Notes: generated from the letters alone by a model not told the origin. A stretch of 49,211 bases of DNA from Bdellovibrionales bacterium (GCA_005808505.1 SYLX01000135.1:1-49211); one strand, 5' to 3'; positions 32,383 through 41,488 are shown, counted from the stretch's first letter. Translations and numbers: made by a program.

Positions 32383-34503
32383 ATGGCTTCGAATGAATGG
32401 GTCTTAGAGAAAGTTCGTAACATCGGGATTTCCGCCCACATCGACTCAGGCAAAACAACCCTGACCGAGCGGATCCTTTTCTACACTGGCCGTATCCACG
32501 CCATTCACGAAGTTCGTGGTAAAGACGGTGTCGGCGCGACGATGGACTCGATGGACCTCGAGCGCGAAAAAGGCATCACGATCCAGTCCGCTGCGACCAG
32601 CGTTCACTGGAAAGACACGGCGATCAACATCATCGACACCCCCGGACACGTGGATTTCACGATCGAAGTTGAACGCGCACTCCGCGTTCTCGACGGCGCG
32701 ATCCTCGTTCTTTGCGGCGTTGCGGGCGTTCAGTCGCAGTCGATCACGGTCGACCGCCAGATGAAGCGTTACAACGTTCCCCGTCTCGCGTTCGTGAACA
32801 AACTCGACCGCTCGGGCGCTAACCCGTTCCGCGTTCTCGAGATGGTCCGCGACAAACTCCGCCTCAACGCGGTCCTCGTGCAGATTCCGATCGGCATCGA
32901 AGACAAGCTTGAAGGCGTTGTCGACCTCGTGACGATGAAAGCTGTGTACTTCTCCGGAAAAGACGGCGAAGTGATCACCGAAAAAGAGATCCCGGCAGAC
33001 CTCGCTGACAAAGCGAAAGAATACCGCATGGAACTCGTCGGTAAAGTTGCCGACTTCGACGAAGGCATTGGCGAAAAGTTCTTGATGGAAGAAGAGCCCA
33101 CGGTTGAGGAGCTGAAAGCAGCTATCCGCCGCGTAACTCTCGCTCGTCAGATCGTTCCGATGTTCTGCGGTTCGGCTTACAAGAACAAAGGCGTTCAGAA
33201 GCTCCTCGACGGCGTGACGGATTATCTCCCCAGCCCGCCCGAGAAGGACAACTTCGGACTCGATAAGAGCAAAGGCGAAGAGCAGATCAAAGTTCAAGTT
33301 GATCCGAAGGCTCCGTTTGTTGCTTACGCGTTCAAACTCGACGAAGGCCGCTACGGTCAGTTGACGTACATGCGCATTTACCAAGGTACGGTCACTAAAG
33401 GTGACTTCATCTTCAACGCGCGCGACGGCAAGAAGATCAAAGTTCCTCGCCTTGTTAAGATGCACGCGGATTCGATGGAAGATATCGAATCAGCATCGGC
33501 TGGCGATATCATCGCGATGTTCGGCGTTGACTGCTATTCGGGTGACACGTTCACCGACGGCACGACTGAAATGACAATGACTTCGATGCACGTTCCTGAA
33601 GCGGTTATCTCGCTCGCGATCGCGCCGAAGGCAAAAGACACGGCTGCGAACTTCTCGAAGGCTCTTCAGAAGTTCCGTAAAGAAGACCCGACGTTCCGCG
33701 TATCGCGTGACGAAGAGTCGAACGACACGCTCATCGCCGGCATGGGCGAGCTTCACCTCGAGATTTACATCGAGCGCATGAAGCGTGAGTTTAACTGCGA
33801 AGTTATCGCAGGTAAGCCGCAGGTTGCGTACCGTGAGACGATCCATGCAGCAGCTGATTTCGATTACACCCACAAGAAGCAAACGGGTGGTTCGGGTCAG
33901 TACGCGAAAGTCGTGGGCAAGATCGAGCCGATTCAGATCGAAGAAGGCAAAGATCCGAAGTCGTACGAGTTCGAAGATGACGTTGTCGGTGGACGTATTC
34001 CTAAAGAATTCATCCCCGCTGTTGACGAAGGTATGCAGGAACAGATGCGCAAAGGTACGCTCATCGGCTTCCCCGTTGTCGGCGTGAAAGTCACGTTGAG
34101 CGACGGCGCTTACCACGATGTCGACTCGTCTTACCTCGCGTTCAAAATCGCGGCGATGGCAGCGTTCCGTGAAGTGTACCCGAAAGCTCAACCGACTGCG
34201 CTCGAGCCGATCATGAAGCTCGAAGTCGTAGCGCCGGAAGAGTTCCAAGGGAACATCATGGGCCAGATCAACCAACGTCGCGGTATGATCCAAGGTACAT
34301 CGACGATCGAAGGCAGCGTTACCGTTATGGCGGACGTTCCTTTGACAGAGATGTTCGGCTACTCGACAGATCTTCGCTCGGCAACGCAAGGTAAAGGTGA
34401 GTTCACGATGGAATTCAACCGCTACGCTGCAGTTCCGCGCAACATCCAAGAAGAACTTCACAAGAAGTACTTGGAAAAACGCGCAGCCGAACAAAAAGGC
34501 TAA
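32383..34503 (+). CDS. fusA: elongation factor G, mitochondrial/spd EFG1 type
   Basis: This 706-residue GTPase translocates tRNA and mRNA on the ribosome. The P-loop is A-H-I-D-S-G-K-T (18-25), with Ser where most bacterial EF-G has Ala. The segments [26 protein letters not shown] and R-Q-M-K-R-Y-N-V-P resemble human mitochondrial EFG1. These traits mark the spd/mt-EFG1 subfamily, known from spirochaetes, planctomycetes and former delta-proteobacteria. G-motifs D-T-P-G-H and N-K-L-D are intact. Domain IV has the [10 protein letters not shown] loop. The gene stands alone, not with rpsL-rpsG-tuf. Its smoother, GC-biased codon use suggests high expression. Confidence 0.98.
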   Translation: MASNEWVLEKVRNIGISAHIDSGKTTLTERILFYTGRIHAIHEVRGKDGVGATMDSMDLEREKGITIQSAATSVHWKDTAINIIDTPGHVDFTIEVERALRVLDGAILVLCGVAGVQSQSITVDRQMKRYNVPRLAFVNKLDRSGANPFRVLEMVRDKLRLNAVLVQIPIGIEDKLEGVVDLVTMKAVYFSGKDGEVITEKEIPADLADKAKEYRMELVGKVADFDEGIGEKFLMEEEPTVEELKAAIRRVTLARQIVPMFCGSAYKNKGVQKLLDGVTDYLPSPPEKDNFGLDKSKGEEQIKVQVDPKAPFVAYAFKLDEGRYGQLTYMRIYQGTVTKGDFIFNARDGKKIKVPRLVKMHADSMEDIESASAGDIIAMFGVDCYSGDTFTDGTTEMTMTSMHVPEAVISLAIAPKAKDTAANFSKALQKFRKEDPTFRVSRDEESNDTLIAGMGELHLEIYIERMKREFNCEVIAGKPQVAYRETIHAAADFDYTHKKQTGGSGQYAKVVGKIEPIQIEEGKDPKSYEFEDDVVGGRIPKEFIPAVDEGMQEQMRKGTLIGFPVVGVKVTLSDGAYHDVDSSYLAFKIAAMAAFREVYPKAQPTALEPIMKLEVVAPEEFQGNIMGQINQRRGMIQGTSTIEGSVTVMADVPLTEMFGYSTDLRSATQGKGEFTMEFNRYAAVPRNIQEELHKKYLEKRAAEQKG

Positions 34504-34531
34504 TATTCAAGAAACGCTCATTGCGAGTGAT

Positions 34532-34558
34532 AAAGGCAGCCCAAAGGCTGCCTTTTTT
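34532..34558 (+). terminator. rho-independent terminator of fusA
   Basis: AAAGGCAGCC and GGCTGCCTTT form a stem around a CAAA loop and run into TTTTTT, 28 bases after the fusA stop. It is also close to the end of the converging gene. Confidence 0.92.
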
Positions 34559-34588
34559 ATTTCTGCCAGCACGAGTTTGCGTGGGTGA

Positions 34589-36295
34589 TCAGAGGTCTTC
34601 CCAAAACGGCCGGAAGGAATCTTCGTCCTTCTTCTTCGGTTGTGAATTTGTCGGCGGCCTTGGCGGAGCCTGTTTACGTACGGGCTGTCTCACGACTTCT
34701 TCAGATTGAGTTTGCACGCGGGCCGGCCCGCTCGAAGCAGCAGAACGTTCGGAAAGTTCCGCCGCTCGACGAGTGAGCAAACGATTGACGTCAGCTTCCG
34801 CGCTCTTGATCGCGGTCCTCATACCTTGCTTAATGCCGCAGCTTGAATCTTTTAAAGCTTCGTCTTCTTCAACCCAGCTGAGCGGAACGCAACCGGCTTT
34901 CTCAACCTTCTGCACTTCGCCGATGTACTTTCCGGCAGCCAATAGTTTTGCGTCGTAAACGAGACCTTCCGCATCCTTCGCATCGTTCATACGGCGAAGC
35001 CATTCTTGCTCGATACCTCTCAAGTTATCGAGGTACTGCTTTCGCGTCATCTTATCGAGATCTTTGTAGCGCAGCTCCGGCGGAAACCCGAGCTGATCTA
35101 AGAGCTTGTTCATTCCGGCTAGCTCGGATTTATGATGCTTTTCGAAGTTCATCCGAACGATTTGATCAAATAAAAGAGATCGTGCCGACAGCTGCGAAAC
35201 TGGCCGCGTCTTTCCTTGTTTCTCCAAGACGTCCTCGCAGTGTCGAGTTTCTTGAAGGAAGTCATACGCACGGCGAAGAGGAGCTTTCGATTGCGCCTCT
35301 TTCGGTACGTCTTCGCAGCCAGGATCAGCGCGAAGATGACAATAGTAGACTTGAAGGTGTTTCTCTTCTTCTTTCGAGCGATTTCCGCAAGCCAAGATGT
35401 CGTCTTCAACCGTACGCACACCTTTCTTCGTCACGATCAGATCGCGATCGATGCAGATTGCGGCCGTTGTACCGTTCACTTGCCGGAGTTCTTTGAAAAG
35501 ACGATTGAGCTCGTCTCGATCCCGCGTTTGCGCAAACTGCTCCTGGCGAATCAAAAGATCTTCGAGAATCCAGGGACTCGCGGGTCTTGAGTCGAGCGGT
35601 GCCTGACCAGAAAATCCTCCGATCATAACGGTTGCGGGGAACGCTTTTTTCCATCCCGTGATGAAATCGTCCGTCGTTGCGCCGTAACAAGCCCATAGCA
35701 AAACGGATCGTACGTTGTCCGCAAGCGGCTTGTTTTTGAGAAATGCCTCTTCGATGTCTGAATCGTCGAGCTGTTTCGTGAGCTCACCCCAAAATTCACG
35801 ATCACCGTCGTGTGCGGAAATGACGACCGAACTCAAAGACACTTTTGCGTCTTTGAGTTTTTTGAATTCTTCATTGAGCTTCTTCTTATCGAGTCGCGCG
35901 ACCGAGTTGTAATTCTTTACGTGGGTTTTCTTTGCCGCTGCGAGATTGGCAGTCGCTGACGTACACCCGCTGGAAGTCGTGCTATCGCGGCAGAAAATAC
36001 GGACGCGATTTTCCGCACGTAAAGTTTCGTTTCGCGATTTGATGAGCATCGCCTGTTCGGTCGGCGAGACGCGTGGGATCACGTGCAAACGCTCCAGCCG
36101 GGAGTCATTCGGCTGAATGACTTCGCCACGCTCTTGCGCAGCTTCGATGAAGCGTTTGTTACGCTCCTCAACCGCACGCCTTGCGGCCGCAACTTCCGAG
36201 GGGGCGTTATTCAAATCCAAAAACAGAACATCAGCTCGCGCCGTCGCTGCTGAAATCAAGTTCAGGATGAAAAACGCAACCACTAGCCCCCTCAC
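34589..36295 (-). CDS. secreted caspase-like (clan CD-type) protein, putative peptidase
   Basis: This 568-residue protein has a signal peptide (L-V-V-A-F-F-I-L-N-L-I-S-A-A-T-A-R-A). Residues 153-250 look like a caspase/gingipain core. A hydrophobic strand ends V-V-I-S-A-H-D-G (H162, G164), and about 40 residues later a second strand ends V-L-L-W-A-C-Y-G (C203). This is the His-Gly...Ala-Cys-x-Gly order of clan CD cysteine peptidases, followed by I-G-G-F-S-G. The rest is helical and charged, with many Cys (residues 300-480) and a Pro/Gln-rich disordered tail. No full-length family is recognised. The start overlaps the upstream gene's stop by four bases, so the two form an operon. Peptidase activity is inferred only from motif order. 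Confidence 0.78.
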   Translation of the reverse strand: MRGLVVAFFILNLISAATARADVLFLDLNNAPSEVAAARRAVEERNKRFIEAAQERGEVIQPNDSRLERLHVIPRVSPTEQAMLIKSRNETLRAENRVRIFCRDSTTSSGCTSATANLAAAKKTHVKNYNSVARLDKKKLNEEFKKLKDAKVSLSSVVISAHDGDREFWGELTKQLDDSDIEEAFLKNKPLADNVRSVLLWACYGATTDDFITGWKKAFPATVMIGGFSGQAPLDSRPASPWILEDLLIRQEQFAQTRDRDELNRLFKELRQVNGTTAAICIDRDLIVTKKGVRTVEDDILACGNRSKEEEKHLQVYYCHLRADPGCEDVPKEAQSKAPLRRAYDFLQETRHCEDVLEKQGKTRPVSQLSARSLLFDQIVRMNFEKHHKSELAGMNKLLDQLGFPPELRYKDLDKMTRKQYLDNLRGIEQEWLRRMNDAKDAEGLVYDAKLLAAGKYIGEVQKVEKAGCVPLSWVEEDEALKDSSCGIKQGMRTAIKSAEADVNRLLTRRAAELSERSAASSGPARVQTQSEEVVRQPVRKQAPPRPPTNSQPKKKDEDSFRPFWEDL

Positions 36296-36834
36296 CGCCT
36301 CGCCTCCGCTTTCTTCCGCAAGCGAATCACGTGTTGAAGAGCTTCGAGATAACTCACCGGCATTTTCGGGTAGTACTTAGTCTTAAGTCGTTTGAGCGGA
36401 TATTCCTGGGCGCGAAGGAAAAGAAAATCACGATCCATCTGCGACCAAGATTTCACGATGCGCTCAAGTTCAGCCGCGCGAAACAAATCATCGCGAAGTT
36501 TCGGACTCGGCTCCGTCCACGGATCACGAACCGCTACTTCATCGAACTCTCGAATTTCAAAGCCGTCTTTGGCCGCTTCGCTGAGATCGACGTTATCGTA
36601 CATGCGAATGAGCGTAACGCCGTTCCAGTTGGGCGGCGGCGGCTTCATGAAAGGATTGTCGGCGATCGCTTCTTTCTTCACGGAGCTTGGAGAACGATCC
36701 CCTTCATCTTCCGGGGGAAGACAATACGGAGCCTCGACGGCATTTGCGATGATCGCGAAAGCGAACGTCATCACGAACGAGCCGATCAAGCTTGTTTTCC
36801 GATGCAGGTTTTCAGTAAGCCGTACGCCCTTCAT
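36292..36834 (-). CDS. small secreted partner of caspase-like protein
   Basis: This 180-residue protein starts at the ATG at 36834, 6 bases after GAGGGGAG. It has a signal peptide (S-L-I-G-S-F-V-M-T-F-A-F-A-I-I-A-N-A) and one Cys (Y-C-L-P-P) just after it. A Pro-rich spacer (P-F-M-K-P-P-P-P-N-W) leads to a helical, strongly charged C-terminus. No family recognised. Its stop overlaps the next start (ATGA), implying matched synthesis, so it may be an inhibitor, adaptor or substrate of the caspase-like protein; that is inference. Confidence 0.75.
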   Translation of the reverse strand: MKGVRLTENLHRKTSLIGSFVMTFAFAIIANAVEAPYCLPPEDEGDRSPSSVKKEAIADNPFMKPPPPNWNGVTLIRMYDNVDLSEAAKDGFEIREFDEVAVRDPWTEPSPKLRDDLFRAAELERIVKSWSQMDRDFLFLRAQEYPLKRLKTKYYPKMPVSYLEALQHVIRLRKKAEARR

Positions 36835-37003
36835 TGCCGCTCCCCTCAACGGCTTTTCGGCAAAGATATCGAGGCTCTAAAGCAAATTGACGAAGTCCTA
36901 AACCTCTCGTCAGCGATTGCGCGGAATCGATAAAGTTGCCATATAAAGATCCCATAAAAGAATCGCCGTCTCTCGACGAAAGCCTGAGCCTGAAGGAGCA
37001 CCC

Positions 37004-37339
37004 GTGAGTTCAACATCCATCCGTTTTCTTTACGTGACCACGAAAGACATTGAGCAAGCCCGATCGATCGCAAAGACTTTGATCGAGGAGCGGCTGGCCG
37101 CCTGCGCAAACATTCTGCCACGCATGGAATCGATTTACCGATGGGAAGGCACCATCCAAGAGGAAGTCGAGTGCGTTTTGATCCTGAAGACAGAAGCGGC
37201 AAAAGTTGCGGACGCAACAAAAAAGATCGAGGAGCTCCACTCCTACCAAGTTCCCTGCGTATTGAGCCTTACGGTCGAGTCTGGAGCGTCGAAGTACCTC
37301 GACTGGCTCACGACCGAGGTCAGGACCAAGAGCCCGTAA
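37004..37339 (+). CDS. cutA: divalent-cation tolerance protein CutA
   Basis: This 111-residue protein has a GTG start with AAGGAG upstream. It is a trimeric PII-like fold protein of uncertain role linked to copper tolerance. Typical blocks are F-L-Y-V-T-T-K-D, L-I-E-E-R-L-A-A-C-A-N-I-L-P, I-Y-R-W-E-G-T-I-Q-E-E-V-E and Y-Q-V-P-C-V-L-S. Length is normal. It lies divergent from the caspase-like operon; the 169 bases between them contain an AT-rich patch (TATAAAG near 36941) that could be a promoter. Confidence 0.96.
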   Translation: MSSTSIRFLYVTTKDIEQARSIAKTLIEERLAACANILPRMESIYRWEGTIQEEVECVLILKTEAAKVADATKKIEELHSYQVPCVLSLTVESGASKYLDWLTTEVRTKSP

Positions 37340-37469
37340 CGAGCCCTTTAAGCGCGAATGCCATGAGAATCGTGAGCACGAAGAGGACGAAAAAGATCCA
37401 GAACGTGCTCCTCGATACACGGCTGGGCTCTTTTCGACGGTAACTGCTGGGTTCACTCTTCGGGATCAC
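37320..37469 (-). CDS. small single-pass membrane protein (49 residues)
   Basis: This short frame starts at a GTG at 37469, with GAGG 5 bases upstream. The basic, Ser/Pro/Arg-rich N-terminus (S-S-Y-R-R-K-E-P-S-R-V-S-R-S) is followed by a 20-residue hydrophobic helix (F-W-I-F-F-V-L-F-V-L-T-I-L-M-A-F-A-L) and a short tail K-G-L-V-T-G-S-W-S. This is a textbook positive-inside single-pass layout, unlikely in random sequence. It converges on cutA and overlaps its 3' end by 20 bases. No family recognised. The GTG start and short length make it easily missed. Confidence 0.55.
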   Translation of the reverse strand: MIPKSEPSSYRRKEPSRVSRSTFWIFFVLFVLTILMAFALKGLVTGSWS

Positions 37470-37638
37470 GGGGCCTCAAGAACAGGTGTTGGGTTGATTC
37501 ACTGGTGCTCTTTCGGCTTTGGCGGCGAGCCAAGCCGGGCCCAGTTCTGTCAAACCTAGCTTCCTAGCGAAACTTATGCCAAATTCCGCAGTGTCGTTTC
37601 TTAACCGCCCAAGCTAGGCCCAATCAAAAGGAGTTCTC

Positions 37639-38172
37639 ATGGAACGCTTCGAGCTTGCTCGCCGAATCTACGACTGCGCCCATCTGACCGGGACGTTTCT
37701 TCTCCGTTCAGGCAAAACGTCGCACGAATATTTCGACAAGTATCAGTTCGAGAGTGATCCGAAACTTTTGAAAGAAATCGCCAAAGGCTTAGTACCTCTC
37801 ATCCCTGCTGGCACCGATTACCTCGGCGCTCTCGAAATGGGCGGAATCCCGATCGCTACGGCCCTGTCTTTCGAAACCGGAATCCCTGTCGTGTTCGTCA
37901 GAAAAGAAGCTAAAGAGTACGGGACATGCAAGTTTGCCGAAGGCCCCGCCATTAAGGGAAAACGCCTCACTCTCGTTGAAGACGTCATCACCACGGGTGG
38001 GCAAGTCGTCATCAGCGCAAATGATTTGCGAACGGAAGGGGCGCTTATCGAAAACGTTCTCTGCGTGATTGATCGGAGCGAAGGTCAAACGCAGAAGATT
38101 GAAGAAGCCGGTCTCAAACACCGTGCGCTCTTCACGATGGCCGAGCTCAAGAAAGCCGGCGAAAACAAGTGA
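37639..38172 (+). CDS. pyrE: orotate phosphoribosyltransferase
   Basis: This 177-residue enzyme converts orotate and PRPP to orotidine 5'-monophosphate in pyrimidine synthesis. AAAGGAG precedes the ATG. The PRPP-binding motif L-T-L-V-E-D-V-I-T-T-G-G-Q is complete. V-F-V-R-K-E-A-K-E-Y-G-T provides the catalytic loop Lys, and G-A-L-E-M-G-G-I-P-I binds the pyrophosphate. Length is slightly short, but all blocks are present. A strong terminator follows. It has no other pyr genes beside it. Confidence 0.96.
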   Translation: MERFELARRIYDCAHLTGTFLLRSGKTSHEYFDKYQFESDPKLLKEIAKGLVPLIPAGTDYLGALEMGGIPIATALSFETGIPVVFVRKEAKEYGTCKFAEGPAIKGKRLTLVEDVITTGGQVVISANDLRTEGALIENVLCVIDRSEGQTQKIEEAGLKHRALFTMAELKKAGENK

Positions 38173-38176
38173 TCAT

Positions 38177-38207
38177 AAAAAAACGGAGGCTTGAGGCCTC
38201 CGTTTTC
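38177..38207. terminator. bidirectional rho-independent terminator
   Basis: AAAACGGAGGC/GCCTCCGTTTT is a perfect 11-base stem with a TTGAG loop. A-runs lie to the left and T-runs to the right, so it works for pyrE and for the converging E1-methyltransferase operon. Confidence 0.92.
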
Positions 38208-38232
38208 ATTTCTTCTGGGATGTGCGCCGAGA

Positions 38233-39066
38233 TTACTTCTCACCGACGACGTAGGCGATCCAAGCTTCGCACTCTTCCCCTTTTTCGGTCGGGCGGAAGA
38301 CTCCGTCCCCTGCACCGGACTTCGTTGTTCCTTCCCAGTAAACATGGGTTTTGCGGAAGCCAGTTTCCATCATCATCTCGCGAAGTTCCGGAAGCGTCCA
38401 CATGCGCCAGTCGTAAGTGAAGACCTTCTCGATCTTCTTTTGTCCATCGGGCTTGAAGTGAATATGGAAAGTCGCGTAGTTCGATACGGGATCAAAGCTT
38501 TCTTGATCCCAGTAATACGTAAATCCGCGATGTTTAGTCTCTTCCTCGTTCGCTTCGCCGCAACGGCTTCCGCCGAAAGCGTCGCAGACCAAGATTCCAC
38601 CGGGATTCAGAGTCGCGTAGCAGTTATGGAAGTAGGACTTCATCATCGCGCGCTCTTTGAAGATAAAGTGCGAGAAGTTCATGGCCGCGATCACATCGGC
38701 CCGCGGAAGACCGGGATTCAAAACGTTCTCTTGGTGGATCTGCACGCGCTCTTTTTGCGAAGTCGAGAGCTGCGGTAGATAGTGAGTCATTCCGTACTGA
38801 ATCGGCTCGTAATCGAGATCGATCCCGTGGGCGCGGTAGCGCGGCCCTAACTTCGCCCACTCACAGCAAATACTGAAGGTTCCGCAGAAGTCTTCGCGTA
38901 AAGTCGTCGGAAGCACGCCGCGAATTTCTTTATAGGTGTCCCGCAGAAACTCGACATCCGTATCGGGCGCTTGCACCGAGCGACGGTAATAACTGTACTT
39001 ATCGAACGGCGCCATCTGATTGGATCCCGACTTCCCTTTTGATTTTCGACGATTCTTAGCTGCCAT
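38233..39066 (-). CDS. class I SAM-dependent methyltransferase
   Basis: This 277-residue protein has a Lys/Arg/Ser-rich N-terminus (20 residues). The SAM-binding region is L-R-E-D-F-C-G-T-F-S near residue 57, an altered form of the G-x-G loop, followed by A-H-G-I-D-L-D. The strand-4 acidic position is in V-I-A-A-M-N-F-S-H-F, and G-G-I-L-V-C-D-A-F-G-G follows. It begins 5 bases after the E1-beta stop, so it belongs to that operon, which hints at a role tied to acyl metabolism or modification of the complex. Substrate unknown. Confidence 0.88.
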   Translation of the reverse strand: MAAKNRRKSKGKSGSNQMAPFDKYSYYRRSVQAPDTDVEFLRDTYKEIRGVLPTTLREDFCGTFSICCEWAKLGPRYRAHGIDLDYEPIQYGMTHYLPQLSTSQKERVQIHQENVLNPGLPRADVIAAMNFSHFIFKERAMMKSYFHNCYATLNPGGILVCDAFGGSRCGEANEEETKHRGFTYYWDQESFDPVSNYATFHIHFKPDGQKKIEKVFTYDWRMWTLPELREMMMETGFRKTHVYWEGTTKSGAGDGVFRPTEKGEECEAWIAYVVGEK

Positions 39067-39071
39067 AAAAA

Positions 39072-40130
39072 TTAAGGTACTTCCGCGAGTAATTCGCGCG
39101 TCTCGTGGAGGATATCTTCAAGGTGCGGCACCGACGCTTCTTCAAGATTCGGGTGGAGTCCGATACCAGGAAGGTTCTTACCAGCGAGAACACGCGGACG
39201 CGCCATCAGTTGGTAGAAGAGTTCCATCGTCGCACGGTAAGCCAAGTGCTCACCGAAGTTTGTGACTTCAGTGTCTTCGTTCACGAACAACACGCGACCC
39301 GTCTTCTGGACGGAAGCTTTGATCATCTGCCAGTCGTACGGATACAGCGAACGAAGGTCGATCACTTCGACGGCTGTTCCTTCTTCGCGAAGCATGTCGG
39401 CCACTTTGTTGCAAAGGGGCATCGTGCGTCCGTAAGAAACGATCGTCGCGCGATCGCCTTCACGAGTGATTTTTCCTTTGCCGATTTCAACTTCGTACTC
39501 TTCGAGTTCGGGCCACTTGGGCTTCCAAGTATGTTTACGATCGTCGACCGGCTGATCGATCATTCCTTTGAGCTGCTTCTCGTCGCTCGGCTCGCCAGGA
39601 ATAAGTTCGGTACCGCGAACGCGCATCAACGCCTTCGGCTTCATGAACAGAACCGGGTTCGGATCTTTGATTGCCGAAATCATCAAACCGTAGGCATCGA
39701 GCGGAGTCGAAGGCATCACGACTTTCCAACCAGGAAGACGTGTTGCCCAAGCATCGAACGAATGCGAGTGGTACAGCGATCCGCGAATACCGGCACCGAC
39801 CGGAGTCATCACCACGATCGGCATGTTGTACTGACCGTTTGAAGCCCACAGCGTGTTGCCAGCCATCTTGAGAAGATCGATCGTGTTGAAGATGTAATCG
39901 CAGAACTGGATCTCGGCGACACAACGGTCACCAGCGAGGCCAAGACCGATCGCGGTTGAGATGATTCCGCGTTCGTCCAACGGAGTGTTCCAAGCTTTCT
40001 GCAGACCTTGAGTTGCGGTGAAGACACCACCGAGCGGAGCTCCGACGTCTTGGCCGAAGATATCCGTCACGCCCAAACGTGACTCCCCGACATGAAGAGC
40101 CATACGAATCGCTTGCGTCATCGTAGCCAT
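39072..40130 (-). CDS. 2-oxoacid dehydrogenase E1 component, beta subunit
   Basis: This 352-residue protein pairs with the alpha subunit to decarboxylate a 2-oxoacid with thiamine diphosphate. F-G-Q-D-V-G-A-P-L-G-G-V-F and A-T-Q-G-L (25-42), Y-I-F-N-T-I-D, the P-S-T-P-L-D-A-Y-G-L block and the C-terminal E-V-I-D-L-R-S-L-Y-P-Y-D-W are typical of branched-chain or acetoin-type E1-beta. The ATG shares a base with the alpha stop (TAATG), so the two are coupled. E2 and E3 genes are absent from the window, so the physiological oxoacid cannot be set. Confidence 0.94.
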   Translation of the reverse strand: MATMTQAIRMALHVGESRLGVTDIFGQDVGAPLGGVFTATQGLQKAWNTPLDERGIISTAIGLGLAGDRCVAEIQFCDYIFNTIDLLKMAGNTLWASNGQYNMPIVVMTPVGAGIRGSLYHSHSFDAWATRLPGWKVVMPSTPLDAYGLMISAIKDPNPVLFMKPKALMRVRGTELIPGEPSDEKQLKGMIDQPVDDRKHTWKPKWPELEEYEVEIGKGKITREGDRATIVSYGRTMPLCNKVADMLREEGTAVEVIDLRSLYPYDWQMIKASVQKTGRVLFVNEDTEVTNFGEHLAYRATMELFYQLMARPRVLAGKNLPGIGLHPNLEEASVPHLEDILHETRELLAEVP

Positions 40131-41287
40131 TAGAAGTTCCTCCAGTCCGCGTTTTCATTCTTCCAGTAGACGTTTTCCCAAATGCTCTCGCGCGTGGGAA
40201 CTGGCTCTGTGCGGACTTGATCCGCAGCTGCGCGCGACTCATCGTCGTAACGCTTCCACATCGCCTTGAAGTCTTCGGCTTTGATGTACTTTTGATCAAC
40301 GAGCTTCTTTTCGAAAGCTTCTAGCGGACAGATATCGGGCTCACGGTTCGCGCCGGTCGCTGAAGAGTGACCGTAGAGACGAGACACATGGAATTCCGCA
40401 AGAACGGGCTTACCCGTGCGACGGATGTAATCCATTTCTGTTTGCAGCGCGAGGTAAGTTTCGATCGGATCGTTACCGTTGACGACGGTTGTGCGAATGC
40501 CGAAAGCCTTACCGCGGTCGGCGATGTTCTTCTCGCCGTGCTGAGTATCGTAGCTCGTTGAGATACCCCATTTGTTATTCTGAACCGTGAGTAGAAGCGG
40601 AAGCTCGTTGCCAGGTCGGCTAGCCCAGATGAGTGACGTTGCGAAATCACCTTCCGCTGTTCCCGCATCACCACCGGTGACGATCGAAATCGCTTTTGAT
40701 TTGCGGCGACGTTGCGCGATCGCGGTTCCGATCGCCATTCCGTATTGCACTTCGATCGGCGAAGTGACGGGCACGACGTTCCACTGCGGGAAGCAATAAT
40801 GGTTACAGAAGTTGCGGCCACCCGTTGATGGATCGGTAGCTTTGTTCATCATGAGGCGGAGCGAATCGATCATCGGCATGCCCATCGCGATCAATGTGGG
40901 CGTTGCGCGGTAGTGCATATGCAAGTAATCGAACTCGGGTCCATGACCCTTGTGTACGAGAAGCCCGAGCGGAACGCCGAACGCTTCTTCACCCGCGCCG
41001 CCAATCCAGAAGAAGGAATCCCCCGTCTTGTAAACTTTGATCAAACGCTCTTCGAGAACTCGCGACTTCACCATGTCATCGAAAATGCGAAGCTGAAGCT
41101 CTTTCGGGAGCGTCGAGCGCACGTTGATCGTCGTGCCCTTCACGGCATCTTTCGCCGATTCTTTGCCGGACGCTTTCGATGATTTTCCGGTCAACCCCAG
41201 CTTTTCGCTGATCTTCTGCGTGACCTTTTGAGCTCCCTTTACGGGAGTCGATTTCTTCGTGGACGCGGACGTCTTTCGCATACGCAT
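40130..41287 (-). CDS. 2-oxoacid dehydrogenase E1 component, alpha subunit
   Basis: This 385-residue protein starts at the ATG at 41287 behind AAGG; an upstream 31-codon extension lacks a site. The thiamine diphosphate/Mg motif is G-G-D-A-G-T-A-E-G-D-F followed by Q-N-N-K-W-G-I-S. R-V-L-E-E-R-L-I-K-V-Y and Y-R-A-T-P-T-L-I-A-M-G belong to the alpha family (branched-chain-like). The first 50 residues are unusual: a Lys/Ser/Thr-rich, low-complexity tail (R-K-T-S-A-S-T-K-K) that ordinary E1-alpha proteins lack. It might bind nucleic acid, membrane or a partner. First gene of a three-gene operon. Confidence 0.94.
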   Translation of the reverse strand: MRMRKTSASTKKSTPVKGAQKVTQKISEKLGLTGKSSKASGKESAKDAVKGTTINVRSTLPKELQLRIFDDMVKSRVLEERLIKVYKTGDSFFWIGGAGEEAFGVPLGLLVHKGHGPEFDYLHMHYRATPTLIAMGMPMIDSLRLMMNKATDPSTGGRNFCNHYCFPQWNVVPVTSPIEVQYGMAIGTAIAQRRRKSKAISIVTGGDAGTAEGDFATSLIWASRPGNELPLLLTVQNNKWGISTSYDTQHGEKNIADRGKAFGIRTTVVNGNDPIETYLALQTEMDYIRRTGKPVLAEFHVSRLYGHSSATGANREPDICPLEAFEKKLVDQKYIKAEDFKAMWKRYDDESRAAADQVRTEPVPTRESIWENVYWKNENADWRNF

Positions 41288-41430
41288 GACCTTGCCTAAG
41301 AGGTGGAATAAAGGCTCGAAATCAGGGGTACTTAAGGGCGCAACCTTTGTCAAACGCGGCGAGCCCAAGCTCGCTCGCACAGATCAAAAAAACTATCGCG
41401 CTTGGCTCGGCTGCCACGGCAAAAAAAGAA

Positions 41431-41458
41431 AACGCCTTAAGGATTTCCTTAAGGCGTT
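41431..41458 (-). terminator. rho-independent terminator of prc
   Basis: AACGCCTTAAGG/CCTTAAGGCGTT is a perfect 12-base stem with a 4-base loop. On the minus strand it is followed by TTCTTTTTTT. It separates prc from the downstream E1 operon. Confidence 0.93.
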
Positions 41459-41488
41459 CTTGAGAACCTAAATTTGGGAAAATTTAGA

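Noticed and set aside
32446-34494. Two antisense open frames of over 330 codons across fusA
   Set aside because: They lie in codon-phase with a highly biased gene, have His/Arg/Val-rich unnatural composition and no ribosome-binding sites. fusA itself is unmistakable.
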